A stretch of 64,000 nt of DNA from Actinomadura coerulea (GTDB lineage Bacteria > Actinomycetota > Actinomycetes > Streptosporangiales > Streptosporangiaceae): the NCBI RefSeq assembly GCF_014208105.1, contig NZ_JACHMQ010000001.1, forward strand, positions 7,192,001-7,256,000, given 5' to 3'. The notes under the pieces are model-generated. The model ran no database searches and was not told where the DNA came from. It was given only the letters and a program-made list of their open reading frames with translations. The stretch's first letter is position 1. Every line of letters begins with the position of its first letter. Position numbers and translations under genes: made by a program. This document shows, piece by piece, positions 7,303 through 15,761 of the stretch.

Positions 7303-8214
7303 ATGTGCGGATTGTTCGGGGTGGTGCGCTCGCCGTTCGCGGCCGACCCGGGTCGGGCGTCGGACGTGTTCGTCATGCTGGGCGCGCTCGCCGAGGAGCG
7401 GGGGACCGACTCGGCGGGCCTGGCCCTGCTCGGCGCCGCCCCGGGGCTCGGCGGGGCCGGCGGCGGGGGCTGCCGGGTGGTGAAGGGGCGCGGCCGGTTC
7501 TCGGCGGTCTGGCGGCCGGAGTTCCTGCCCGAGCTGGACCGTGCCGCCGTGGCCGTCGGGCACACCCGCTGGGCGACGCAGGGGTCCCCGGCCGAGGCCG
7601 CCAACGCCGGTCCCATGGTCGTCGCCGGGGCGTCGGCCACGGTCGTGGGCACGCACAACGGCGACGTCGACGCCGCCGGCCTGCGGGCGCGGTTCGCGCC
7701 GCCGCCCGCGTCCGGCGCCACCGACAGTGAGCCGATCTTCCAGTTGCTGGCCGGCCGCCGGACCCCGGCCGAGATCACCGGAGTCCTCCAGGCCCTGGTC
7801 GGGCGGGTCGCGCTGGCGTGGGTCGAGCGCGACCGCCCCACCGAGGTGCACCTGGCGCGCGGCGCGCTCAGCCCGCTCACCGTGGCCGTGGACACCGACC
7901 AGAACATCTACTGGGCGTCGAACCCGCGCTGGTTCCGGGAGGTCGAGCGGCACACCCGGGTGCGCTTCGCCACCGTCGTGCTGCTGCGCGAGGGCACCTA
8001 CCTGAAGGTCGGCATGGAGCGGCGCCCCGGGCGCCGCGACCTGCCCGAGGTCCTCGCGACGGCGGCGTTCGTGCCCACCGCGCGGGACACCGACATGGAC
8101 CCGCGCGTCTGGGCGGGCTTCACCCCGGCCGACGCCGAGGGCGACCGGGCCGGCCTGCTCCACCGGGTCGTGGAGCAGCCGGGCGGCACCGGCGGTCTGC
8201 TGACCGTCGCCTGA
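7303..8214 (+). CDS. Class II glutamine amidotransferase
   Basis: Predicted Ntn-hydrolase that releases ammonia from glutamine. Start chosen at the ATG giving MCGLFGVV, because Cys2 must be the N-terminal nucleophile after Met removal; an upstream in-frame start at 7201 would bury it. Family motifs are present: LAEERGTDSAGLALL (about 26-40), VGHTRWATQGSP (about 86-97), GTHNGDVDAAGLRARF (oxyanion Asn/Gly pair) and TDSEPIFQLL. The protein is ~303 aa with no synthase domain, so it resembles stand-alone GATase II proteins of actinobacteria rather than PurF, GlmS or AsnB. The partner that would use the ammonia is not visible nearby. No clear ribosome binding site precedes the ATG. Expression is probably monocistronic, ending at a hairpin at 8220-8250. 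Confidence 0.8.
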   Translation: MCGLFGVVRSPFAADPGRASDVFVMLGALAEERGTDSAGLALLGAAPGLGGAGGGGCRVVKGRGRFSAVWRPEFLPELDRAAVAVGHTRWATQGSPAEAANAGPMVVAGASATVVGTHNGDVDAAGLRARFAPPPASGATDSEPIFQLLAGRRTPAEITGVLQALVGRVALAWVERDRPTEVHLARGALSPLTVAVDTDQNIYWASNPRWFREVERHTRVRFATVVLLREGTYLKVGMERRPGRRDLPEVLATAAFVPTARDTDMDPRVWAGFTPADAEGDRAGLLHRVVEQPGGTGGLLTVA

Positions 8215-8219
8215 ACCGG

Positions 8220-8250
8220 CCCTCGGGGGAGCGGCGTGGCCCCCCGAGGG
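8220..8250. terminator. Bidirectional hairpin between convergent amidotransferase and serC
   Basis: Perfect 10-bp stem ccctcggggg / cccccgaggg with an 11-base loop, located 6 bases after one stop codon and 13 bases before the other, so it can end transcription of both convergent genes. Confidence 0.7.
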
Positions 8251-8262
8251 CTCCGGCTCGTC

Positions 8263-9399
8263 CTAGAGGCGCTCGACGACGTGGTCGACGCAGGCGGTCA
8301 GCGCCTCGACGTCGCTCGGGTCGATCGCGGGGAACATGCCGATGCGCAGCTGGTTGCGGCCCAGCTTGCGGTACGGCTCGGTGTCGACGATGCCGTTGGC
8401 GCGCAGCACCTTGGCCACGGCCGCCGCGTCCACGTCGTCGCTGAAGTCGATCGTGCCGACGACCTGCGAACGCTGCGCCGGGTCGACCACGAACGGCGTG
8501 GTGTAGGAGGTCTTCTCGGCCCACGTGTACAGCCGCTGGGACGAGTCGGCCGTGCGGGACGTCGTCCAGCCGAGGCCGCCCTGCCCGTTCATCCACTCGA
8601 TCTGCTCGGCGAACAGCAGCAGCGTGGCCACGGCCGGGGTGTTGTACGTCTGGTCCTTGGCGGAGTTGTCGACGACCGTCTTCAGGTTGAAGAACTCCGG
8701 GACGTACCGGTCGGACGAGGCGATCTCGTCGATCCGCTCGAGCGCCGCGGGGGACGCGAGCGCGACCCACAGGCCGCCGTCCGCCGCGAAGCACTTCTGC
8801 GGCGCGAAGTAGTAGACGTCGGTCTCGGACACGTCCACGGGCAGGCCGCCCGCGCCGGACGTGGCGTCCACCAGGACGAGGCCGTCCCGCGCGGTCGTGC
8901 CCGCCGGGCGCCTGATCGGCATGGCGACGCCGGTCGAGGTCTCGTTGTGGGTGAGCGCGTAGACGTCCACGTCCTCCTCGGCGGACGCCTCGGGGTGGGT
9001 CCCGGGCGGGCTGGAGATGACGGTGGGGTCCCCCAGCCAGGGCGCACCAGTGGTGACCTTGGCGAACTTGCTGGAGAACTCGCCGAAGGTCAGGTGCTGC
9101 GACCGCTGCCGGACGAGGCCGAACGCGGCGGCGTCCCAGAACGCCGTGGTGCCGCCGTTGCTGAGCAGGACCTCATACCCCTCGGGCAGCGAGAAGAGTT
9201 CGGCCAGCCCCTCCCGGACGCGGCCGACGAGGGACTTCACCGGCTTCTGCCGGTGCGAGGTGCCCATGTAGGTCGAGCCGGACTCGGCCAGTGCGGCGAG
9301 CTGTTCGGGACGGACCTTGGAGGGACCGCACCCGAAACGGCCGTCGGCGGGCCTGAGATCGGCGGGGATGTCGATGGTGGGATTCGCGCTGTCGGTCAC
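8263..9399 (-). CDS. serC: Phosphoserine transaminase SerC
   Basis: PLP-dependent class V aminotransferase converting 3-phosphohydroxypyruvate and glutamate to O-phosphoserine in serine biosynthesis (and the related step in some PLP synthesis routes); cytosolic. 378 aa, the length of the mycobacterial/actinobacterial SerC type. Motifs: RFGCGPSKVRPEQL near the N-terminus, TYMGTSHRQKPVK (substrate phosphate binding), LLSNGGTTAFWDAA (PLP phosphate), VDATSGAGGLPVDV, and the PLP-binding Lys in DVYYFAPQKCFAADGG. Start is GTG. The next gene upstream on the same strand ends 44 bases before it, so co-transcription is possible. Interestingly the window also contains pdxH for PLP salvage about 5 kb away. 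Confidence 0.95.
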   Translation of the reverse strand: MTDSANPTIDIPADLRPADGRFGCGPSKVRPEQLAALAESGSTYMGTSHRQKPVKSLVGRVREGLAELFSLPEGYEVLLSNGGTTAFWDAAAFGLVRQRSQHLTFGEFSSKFAKVTTGAPWLGDPTVISSPPGTHPEASAEEDVDVYALTHNETSTGVAMPIRRPAGTTARDGLVLVDATSGAGGLPVDVSETDVYYFAPQKCFAADGGLWVALASPAALERIDEIASSDRYVPEFFNLKTVVDNSAKDQTYNTPAVATLLLFAEQIEWMNGQGGLGWTTSRTADSSQRLYTWAEKTSYTTPFVVDPAQRSQVVGTIDFSDDVDAAAVAKVLRANGIVDTEPYRKLGRNQLRIGMFPAIDPSDVEALTACVDHVVERL

Positions 9400-9443
9400 T
9401 CACCCGAGGCTATCTGACCTGCGGCGAAGATCGTGGGTCGAGT

Positions 9444-9836
9444 TCACATCGCGAGACGGCGGCGGCGCCACCCCCAGGTCAGCAGGGCGACCAGGCCGGC
9501 GGCGCAGGCACCGCCGACGATGGCCGGCGGGTAGATCCAGGCGTCGCCCCGGGAGTGCGCCCGCACGGCCGTGGCGCCGGAGTCGTAGGTGAGGAACGCC
9601 AGGAAGAGGGCGGCGAGCGCGACGGCGATCCGTCCCGCGGCGGCGTTGGTGGCGCGGCGGCGCTCCTCGCGCTCCGCGTCGAAGCGTCTCAGCGCCTGCG
9701 CCGCCTCCGCGGCCTCCGAGACCGGGGGCGCCGGGGCGGGGCCGGGGGCCGCGGGGGACACGGCGCCGGCCGCGGGGCCGATGTCGCCTTCGAGGGGCTC
9801 GTCGTCTCCGGCGGGGGCTCGTTTCATGGCGCCCAT
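9444..9836 (-). CDS. Small two-helix membrane protein
   Basis: 130 aa, no family recognised. The start was placed at MGAMKRAPAG because a longer open frame upstream overlaps the divergent receptor gene and is antisense to it; an alternative ATG lies 9 bases further in. The N-terminal 65 residues are Ala/Pro-rich, followed by a basic helix (LRRFDAEREERRRATNAAAGR) and two membrane helices at about 75-90 and 105-123 separated by a short loop with YDSGATAVRAHSRGDAWIYP. A basic tail WRRRRLAM suggests both ends are cytosolic. It lies head-to-head with the large membrane receptor at 10002, with 165 bases between them, so the two may share regulation, and it may be co-transcribed with serC. Confidence 0.55.
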   Translation of the reverse strand: MGAMKRAPAGDDEPLEGDIGPAAGAVSPAAPGPAPAPPVSEAAEAAQALRRFDAEREERRRATNAAAGRIAVALAALFLAFLTYDSGATAVRAHSRGDAWIYPPAIVGGACAAGLVALLTWGWRRRRLAM

Positions 9837-10001
9837 GATGACAAAGCGGCCGGGCTCCGGGGGGACCGGCGCATGATCAGCGGAAATTTCCGATCCGATC
9901 GGCCGTCCGCCGCGTCCAACCTGAACGAGGGCAAGGACGAGCCGGGGGGCGGCCGGGCCGGAAGCGGGGGGCGGGCGAGACAGGGAAGCGAGGCGTGGCG
10001 C

Positions 10002-12893
10002 ATGGCGGGCGGCGGCGACCGGATCCTGAGCGAAGATCGGCTGCGCGGGGTCCTCGACCTGTTCGAGCGGCTGCGGGAGCGGCCGCCGTGGCGGTGGCGG
10101 GAGCGGCTGCGGCCCCTGCTCCTGCTGCTCGGGCCGGAGCGCGCGGCCTCCCACGCCGCCGAGATGCTCAAGTCCCGCTGCGAGGACGAGCGGGCCCCGG
10201 TGTCGCACATCGCCGCCGACACGCCCGCCACCGGCGTCGCGGGCGTCCTGCGCGAGGCCAAGCGCGAGCTGTCGCAGCCGAGCAGCCGCGCCCGGGGCGA
10301 GCCCGCGCTGCGGTTCCCGCTGCTGGAGATGGCGCTGTGGCTGCGCGACCTGCGGGAGATCCGGCTGGCCGGCGACCGGCCGCCGCCGCGCGGCGCCGCC
10401 TCGTCCGAGCGCGAGAACCACCTGCTCGTCCGGCGGCTGACGCACCCGCCGGTCGGCGACAACGAGAACGCGCGCCGCCGCGAGCTCAACCGGGTGATCC
10501 GCCGGCGCGGCCGGGACGTGTTGCGCGACCTCGAGGAGGTGCCGAGCAGGCGCGCCACCTTCTTATCGTTCCTGGAGCAGATCGCTCCCATCGGGATCGC
10601 CGCCGTCGCGCTGATCAGCGCCGGGACGGCGGCGGCGCTCGACCTCGCCTCCGCCGTGCTCGCGGCCGTGATCGGGCTGGCGTTCGTGACCGTGCAGATC
10701 GCCGCCCGGACCCGCGGCTGGTACGGGGTGCGGCGCTACGGCTGGTTCCTGCGCCAGCCCTACATCGACCGCGACTCCACCGGGTTCCTCGGCTTCGCGC
10801 TCGGCGTGTTCGACCCCCGCCCGGTCGAGCCGGACGACCACGGCGAGCAGCTCGACCTGCTGCTCGTCGCCGCCTTCCTGGAGGACCTGCGCCGCAACTA
10901 CCGCCGCGACTACCGGCGGGCCGCCTGGGCCCGGGTCCGCTACCCCGTGCTGATCTTCGAGCACCTGTCCGCCGGGCATCCCGGGGTGGCGTTCGTGGAG
11001 CTGGTCGAGCGGGTCCGCGCCGACGGCCAGGCGGGCGACCGGCCGCCCGGGTTCGACCCGCTCGTGGTCGTCGCCGGGGTCGACCCGGCCGCCCCCGCGA
11101 GCGCCGGACCGGCCGATCCGCCCGGGCCCCGGCTGCTGGAGCGGCTCGCGCGGGCCGTCCGGGTGGACGTGGCGTCGGACGAGCCGCAGAGCGTGATCGC
11201 CGCGCGCGGCCTGTGGGACCGCTACACCCGCGAGCAGCGGCGCGTCGGCGCCCTCGGCTCGCGCCGCGAGCTGCGCGTGGACGTCACCCGCGACCCGGGC
11301 GGCGACCTGCCGCCCGTGCGGCCGGTGCGGCGGCGGCCCCGGCTCGCCCACCCGGCGCTGCCGTGGATCGCCATGGTCGCGGTCGCCGCCGCGTCCGTCT
11401 CGGTGATCTCCGTGCAGGTGGTGCGGTACTGCTCGCCGTTCGGCATCAGGCGGATGGCGAACGGCGAGTGCGTCGGCATCACCGACGGGTCGTTCCGCTT
11501 CGGCGAGGACTCCGGCGGCAAGAACAACGACAACCGGCTCAACAAGGTCCTCGACCGGATCGAGTCGCTGAACGACCACGTCACCGAGTCCGGCAAGCCG
11601 TACGCGACCGTGGTCTACCTCGGCCCGGTGACCGCCGACCCGTCCATCAAGAACAAGCGGATCGACCTGCTCGCCGGTGTGCAGGGCGAGCTGATCGGGC
11701 TGGCCATCGCGCAGAAGCGGTTCAACGACGCCGCCGAGGGCGACGACCTGCGGCTGCGGGTGCTGGTCGCCAACGCGGGCGCCAAGTTCCGCTACGCCGA
11801 GGACGTCGCCGAGCAGATCCGCGGGCGGGCGCTGAAGGACCGCTCGATCGTCGCGGTGATCGGGTTCGAGCAGAGCCGGCGGCAGACCCAGCGGGCGATC
11901 AGGCTGCTGGCCAAGTCGGCGCTGCCGCTGGTCGGCACCGCCAACAGCTACGACGGGACGGCGCTGCTCGACGGCGACGCGGGCTACTCGCCCTACTACT
12001 TCCGGCTCGCGTCCCCGAACGCGCGGACCGCCCGGCACGCCGCGTACTGGGCGCGGCGCGGCGACGTCGGCGGCAGGAAGGTCGACGGCGCCGTCGTCAT
12101 CTACGACGGCGACCCCGACGACCTCTACAGCGCGAACCTCGCGGCCGACTTCCAGCGGTCGTTCCGGCCCGGCAGGGCGCTGATGCGCCCGTACCGGAAC
12201 CCCGGCGAGCTGAACAAGTCGGTCAGGGAGGCGTGCCAGGACCAGCCCGACCTCTTCTACTACGCGGGGCGGTCGGACGAGTTCCGCTCGTTCGTCAACG
12301 TCCTGGAGCTCTCCTGCCCCCAGCGGCCGCTGGTCCTCGCCGACGACGAGATCGCCAAGTACGTCAGCGACAACGCCGAGGAGCTCGGCCGCAAGAACAC
12401 CTTCGACCTGTTCTTCACGCCACTGGCCGCCCGGGAGGCGTGGACGTGGCGCTGGATCGGCGACCAGGCGCCGCAGACGTTCTACTCCGACTACGACCCG
12501 GGGGTCCGGGAGATGACCGACGACGAGGACGACCCGTCGGGGCGCCGGCCGTCCATCACCCGCGCCGCCGTCGGGTACGACGCGGCGACCCTCGTCGCGA
12601 CCGTGGCGAGCAAGGTGTACTGGCAGGAGAAGGCGCTGCCGTCGGCGGGCTCGGTGTTCGCGGCGCTCAACGACCCCGACCACGACGTGCTGCGCAACGG
12701 CGCCAGCGGCGTGCTGCGGTTCGGCTCCCGCGGCGCGGGCCACCAGGTTATCGACCGGCCGGTGATCCTCGCGACGATCCGGCAGGACGGGACGACCGAG
12801 GTCAGGCAGGTGTGCGGCCGCCTCGTCGCCGGCGGGCAGGGCCGGGCCGACTGCCCGCCGGGGGAGGGGCGGGGCGGCGCCACCGCGAAGTAG
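10002..12893 (+). CDS. Membrane protein with extracytoplasmic periplasmic-binding-protein type 1 domain
   Basis: 963 aa. Start is the ATG of MAGGGDRILS. Residues 1-185 are cytosolic and charged; two membrane helices lie at about 187-207 and 211-232 as a hairpin; residues 235-445 form a second cytosolic domain with an alternating strand pattern (YPVLIFEHL, FDPLVVVAGV) but no Walker motif; a third helix at about 452-472 exports the C-terminal half. Residues 500-963 look like a branched-chain-amino-acid-binding/receptor (type 1 periplasmic binding) fold: YATVVYLGPVTADP, LRVLVANAGAKF, IVAVIGFEQSRRQTQRAI, LPLVGTANSYDG, DGAVVIYDGDPDDLYSANLAADF, LFYYAGRSDEFRSFV. Normal binding proteins are secreted with an ABC transporter; here there is none and the domain is tethered to a cytosolic module. 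A signalling receptor is the most reasonable inference. Confidence 0.7.
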   Translation: MAGGGDRILSEDRLRGVLDLFERLRERPPWRWRERLRPLLLLLGPERAASHAAEMLKSRCEDERAPVSHIAADTPATGVAGVLREAKRELSQPSSRARGEPALRFPLLEMALWLRDLREIRLAGDRPPPRGAASSERENHLLVRRLTHPPVGDNENARRRELNRVIRRRGRDVLRDLEEVPSRRATFLSFLEQIAPIGIAAVALISAGTAAALDLASAVLAAVIGLAFVTVQIAARTRGWYGVRRYGWFLRQPYIDRDSTGFLGFALGVFDPRPVEPDDHGEQLDLLLVAAFLEDLRRNYRRDYRRAAWARVRYPVLIFEHLSAGHPGVAFVELVERVRADGQAGDRPPGFDPLVVVAGVDPAAPASAGPADPPGPRLLERLARAVRVDVASDEPQSVIAARGLWDRYTREQRRVGALGSRRELRVDVTRDPGGDLPPVRPVRRRPRLAHPALPWIAMVAVAAASVSVISVQVVRYCSPFGIRRMANGECVGITDGSFRFGEDSGGKNNDNRLNKVLDRIESLNDHVTESGKPYATVVYLGPVTADPSIKNKRIDLLAGVQGELIGLAIAQKRFNDAAEGDDLRLRVLVANAGAKFRYAEDVAEQIRGRALKDRSIVAVIGFEQSRRQTQRAIRLLAKSALPLVGTANSYDGTALLDGDAGYSPYYFRLASPNARTARHAAYWARRGDVGGRKVDGAVVIYDGDPDDLYSANLAADFQRSFRPGRALMRPYRNPGELNKSVREACQDQPDLFYYAGRSDEFRSFVNVLELSCPQRPLVLADDEIAKYVSDNAEELGRKNTFDLFFTPLAAREAWTWRWIGDQAPQTFYSDYDPGVREMTDDEDDPSGRRPSITRAAVGYDAATLVATVASKVYWQEKALPSAGSVFAALNDPDHDVLRNGASGVLRFGSRGAGHQVIDRPVILATIRQDGTTEVRQVCGRLVAGGQGRADCPPGEGRGGATAK

Positions 12894-12950
12894 CCACCGC
12901 GAAGCGGACCCGGGGAAGCGGCCCGCGCGGCCGGGCCCGGGCACGGCGAA

Positions 12951-12973
12951 GGCCCCCGGTTCGACCGGGGGCC
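12951..12973. terminator. Hairpin terminator between convergent genes
   Basis: Perfect 10-bp stem ggcccccggt / accgggggcc with a 3-base loop, between the receptor gene (ends 12893) and the citrate synthase gene (ends 13005 on the minus strand). Confidence 0.7.
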
Positions 12974-13004
12974 TCAGGCGCGTCGGGGCGGGGGACGGAC
13001 CGGG

Positions 13005-14117
13005 TCAGCCGGCCTTGCGCTTGAGGACCTCCGCCGCGCCGGCGACCTCGTCGAGGGAGCGGCTGCCGGGGCCGGTGTAGCGGGCGCTCGGCCGAACGAG
13101 GCGCCCGGTGCGCTTCTGCTCCAGGATGTGCGCCGCCCACCCGGCGGTGCGGCCGCAGGTGAACATCGCGGGCATCATCGAGGTCGGGACCTCGGCGAAG
13201 TCGAGGATGACCGCGGCCCAGAACTCCACGTTCGTCTCGATCGGGCGGTCCGGGCGGCGCTCGCGCAGCTCGGCCAGCGCCGCGTCCTCCAGGGCCTTGG
13301 CGGCCCCGAAGCGGGGCGCGTCCAGCTCCTTGGCGGTGCGGCGCAGCACGCGGGCGCGCGGGTCCTCGGCGCGGTACACGCGGTGCCCGAAGCCCATCAG
13401 CCGGTCGCCGGAGTCGAGGATGTCGGTGACGACCTTGCGGGCGTCGCCGAGCTGCTCGACCTTCTCGATCATCGGCAGGACGCGGGCGGGGGCGCCGCCG
13501 TGCAGGGGCCCCGACATGGCGCCGATCGCGCCGGACATGCTGGCCGCCACGTCCGCGCCGGTGGAGGCGATGACGCGGGCGGTGAAGGTGGAGGCGTTCA
13601 TGCCGTGCTCGGCGGCGGAGACCCAGTACGCGTCGATGGCCCTGACGTGCTTGGGGTCGGGCTCACCGCGCCAGCGGACCATGAACCGCTCGGTGATGGT
13701 GCCGGACTCGTCGATCCGGTGCTGCGGGACCATCGGCTTGCCGACGCCGCGCGCGGACTGCGCGACGAACGACAGCGCCGTCACCGACACGCGGGCGAGG
13801 TCGGCGCGGGCCTCCTCGTCGGAGATGTCGAGCAGCGGCCTCATCCCGTACGCGGTGGCGAGGGTGGGGAGGGAGCTCTGCACGTCCACCCGCACGTCCC
13901 CGGAGGTGACCGGGAGCAGGTGCGGTTCGGCGGGGGCCAGGCCCGGGTCGAAGCTGTCGTCCACGAGGAGGCCCCAGGCGTCGCCGAAGGAGACACGCCC
14001 GACGAGTTCCTCGATGTCGACGCCCCGGTAGCGGAGGGCGCCGCCCTCCTTGTCCGGTTCGGCGATCTCCGTCTCGAAGGCGACGACCCCTTCGAGACCG
14101 GGTTTGAAGTCGGACAT
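13005..14117 (-). CDS. citA: Citrate synthase 2
   Basis: Condenses oxaloacetate and acetyl-CoA to citrate in the cytosol (TCA cycle or methylcitrate-like reactions). 370 aa from MSDFKPGLEGVVAF; this ATG has AGGA at the right distance, and 15 extra upstream codons look spurious. Conserved features: LRYRGVDIEELV, catalytic His in HGMNASTFTARV, GPLHGGAPARVLPMIE, second catalytic His in MGFGHRVYRAEDPRA and the catalytic Asp region NVEFWAAVILDFAEVP. The short length and the VVAFETEIAEPDKEGGALRYRG start match the actinobacterial 'citrate synthase 2' family rather than the main hexameric GltA. It is transcribed divergently from pdxH with a shared control region of about 106 bases. Confidence 0.92.
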   Translation of the reverse strand: MSDFKPGLEGVVAFETEIAEPDKEGGALRYRGVDIEELVGRVSFGDAWGLLVDDSFDPGLAPAEPHLLPVTSGDVRVDVQSSLPTLATAYGMRPLLDISDEEARADLARVSVTALSFVAQSARGVGKPMVPQHRIDESGTITERFMVRWRGEPDPKHVRAIDAYWVSAAEHGMNASTFTARVIASTGADVAASMSGAIGAMSGPLHGGAPARVLPMIEKVEQLGDARKVVTDILDSGDRLMGFGHRVYRAEDPRARVLRRTAKELDAPRFGAAKALEDAALAELRERRPDRPIETNVEFWAAVILDFAEVPTSMMPAMFTCGRTAGWAAHILEQKRTGRLVRPSARYTGPGSRSLDEVAGAAEVLKRKAG

Positions 14118-14197
14118 GTCGTCCTGCCTTTCGTCCCGTGTGATAAGGCGGTGCCGTGCCATTGAACCCTGCCCGCCTTACTGACCAGTACCCCGGG

Positions 14198-14218
14198 GCC
14201 CTGCAAGTTGCACAGGGC
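14198..14218. promoter_or_regulatory. Interleaved inverted repeats between citrate synthase and pdxH
   Basis: The perfect tgcaa-g-ttgca palindrome (14202-14212) sits inside the outer repeat gccctg (14198-14203) / cagggc (14213-14218). It is located just upstream of the pdxH start and could be a regulator-binding site for either divergent gene. No regulator gene is adjacent. Confidence 0.3.
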
Positions 14219-14223
14219 TCGGG

Positions 14224-14949
14224 GTGAGAGGCTCTGACGCTGTGGATTCCCCAACGCCGGACCCCGCACGGCTCCGCAGATCCTACGAGATGGGCGAATT
14301 GTCCGAGTCGGCGCTCCCCTCCGATCCGCTCGCCCTGTTCGCCGCGTGGTTCGCCGAGGCGCACGCCTCCGGGCTGGCCGAGCCGAACGCGATGATCCTC
14401 GCCACCGCCTCCGGCGACGGGGTTCCGAGCGCCCGGACGGTCCTGCTCAAGGGGTACGGGCCGCAGGGCTTCCGGTTCTTCACCAACCTGACCTCACGCA
14501 AAGGCCGCGACATCGCCGAGAACCCGCGCGCGGCGCTGGTGTTCCCCTGGCACGACCTGTACCGGCAGGTGCGGGTCGCGGGCCCGGTGTCCGAACTTCC
14601 GCGCGAGGAGACGGCCGCCTACTTCCGGACCCGGCCGTACGGGTCCCGCATCGGCGCATGGGCGAGCGAGAACCAGTCGGGCGTCATCCCGGGGCGCGAG
14701 GTGCTGGAGCGCCGCTACGCCGAGGCGGCCGAGCGCTGGCCGGATCCGGCCTCCGGGGAGGCGGAGGCGCCGGAGGGGGACGCCGCCGGCGCCGTCCCGC
14801 TGCCGGACTTCTGGGGCGGCTACCGCGTGGAGCCCGAGTCGATCGAGTTCTGGCAGGGCCGCCGCGACCGGCTGCACGACCGGATCCGCTACCGCCGGGC
14901 GGCCCCCGGGGACCCGGAGGGATGGGTGGCGGAAAGACTGTCCCCGTGA
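14224..14949 (+). CDS. pdxH: Pyridoxamine 5'-phosphate oxidase
   Basis: FMN-dependent oxidase converting pyridoxamine- or pyridoxine-5'-phosphate to PLP in the salvage pathway. 241 aa from GTG; a GTG six codons later, preceded by GAGAGG, is an alternative. Motifs follow classical PdxH: RRSYEMGELSES near the N-terminus, NAMILATASGDGVPSARTVLLKGY (FMN binding), GFRFFTNLTSRKGRDIAENPRAALVFPW, RQVRVAGPVSEL, YFRTRPYGSRIGAWAS, and the C-terminal substrate-binding WGGYRVEPESIEFWQG with RLHDRIRYRR. An insertion of about 15 acidic residues before the WGGYRV motif (PASGEAEAPEGDAAG) is unusual but falls in a variable loop. The gene is immediately followed, and nearly touched, by a decayed MFS transporter remnant. 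Confidence 0.93.
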   Translation: MRGSDAVDSPTPDPARLRRSYEMGELSESALPSDPLALFAAWFAEAHASGLAEPNAMILATASGDGVPSARTVLLKGYGPQGFRFFTNLTSRKGRDIAENPRAALVFPWHDLYRQVRVAGPVSELPREETAAYFRTRPYGSRIGAWASENQSGVIPGREVLERRYAEAAERWPDPASGEAEAPEGDAAGAVPLPDFWGGYRVEPESIEFWQGRRDRLHDRIRYRRAAPGDPEGWVAERLSP

Positions 14950-14969
14950 CACCGGAACAGCAGCCCCCC

Positions 14970-15754
14970 GCCGACTGTTCGCCGGCGTCCTGCTGGCCCG
15001 CTGGAACTACGCGGCGGCCTACGCGCTCGACGCCGTGCTGTTCACCGTCGTGCTGTACGCGGCGCTCAGGCTCCCGCCCATCCCGCCGCTCGGCGACGTC
15101 ACCGGCGCGCCGGGCCTGCGGTCGGTCTTCGACGGGCTGCGCTACCTGGCCACGCAGCCGGTGCTCCTGATGTCGTTCGCGGTGGACGTCATCGCGATGT
15201 CGATCGCCATGCCGCGCGCCCTGTTCCCCGAGGTGGCCGAGACCCGGTTCGGCGGCGAGGGCGCGGTCGGCTACCTGTTCGCCGCGATCGCGGTCGGGGC
15301 CTTCCTCGGCGGGCTGTCGTCCGGCTGGATCGGGCGGGTGCACCGGCAGGGGATCGCGCTCGTGGCGGCCATCGCCGTGTGGGGCCTCGCCGTCGCGGCC
15401 GCCGGGCTCGCCGGCAGCCTGTGGCTCGCGGTCGTCCTGCTCGCCGTCGGCGGCGCGGCCGACCTGGTGTCGTCGGTGTTCCGCCAGTCCATGCTCCAGA
15501 CGTACGCGCCCGACCAGATGCGCGGACGGCTCCAGGGCGTCTTCACCGTCGTCGTCGCGGGCGGTCCCCGCCTCGGGGACGTCCGGGCCGGGGCGACCGC
15601 GAGCGCCGTGGGCGCGACCGCCTCCTGGGTCGGCGGAGGACTGGCCTGCGCCGCGCTGGTCGTCGCGGCGGGGCTCGCCGTCCCCTCCCTGCTCCGCTAC
15701 GACATCCGCACCGCGGGGGACGTCCCGGCCGAGCCTCTGCCGGTGGAGGACTGA
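14970..15754 (+). pseudogene. 3' remnant of a DHA3/EntS-type MFS exporter gene
   Basis: In frame from about 14970 the translation begins RRLFAGVLLARWNYAAAYALD and continues through an intact C-terminal half of an MFS permease: LRSVFDGLRYLATQPVLLMSF, PRALFPEVAETRFGG, GLSSGWIGRVHRQG, SVFRQSMLQTYAPDQMRGRLQGVF, VVVAGGPRLGDVRAG. These match the second half of enterobactin-exporter-like MFS proteins, which are about 410-430 aa. The N-terminal five or so helices and the start are missing, and the sequence joins directly to the 3' end of pdxH. A GTG at 15035 could start a 239-aa product, but half an MFS permease is unlikely to work. I read this as a deletion-generated pseudogene. It overlaps no other gene and stops 8 bases before the convergent udgX end. 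Confidence 0.75.
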
Positions 15755-15761
15755 GCCGCCG

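Noticed and set aside
10563..12944. A 793-codon minus-strand open frame antisense to the receptor gene
   Set aside because: Low-complexity Arg/Asp/Gln/His sequence, no motifs; the plus strand carries clear membrane helices and a binding-protein fold.
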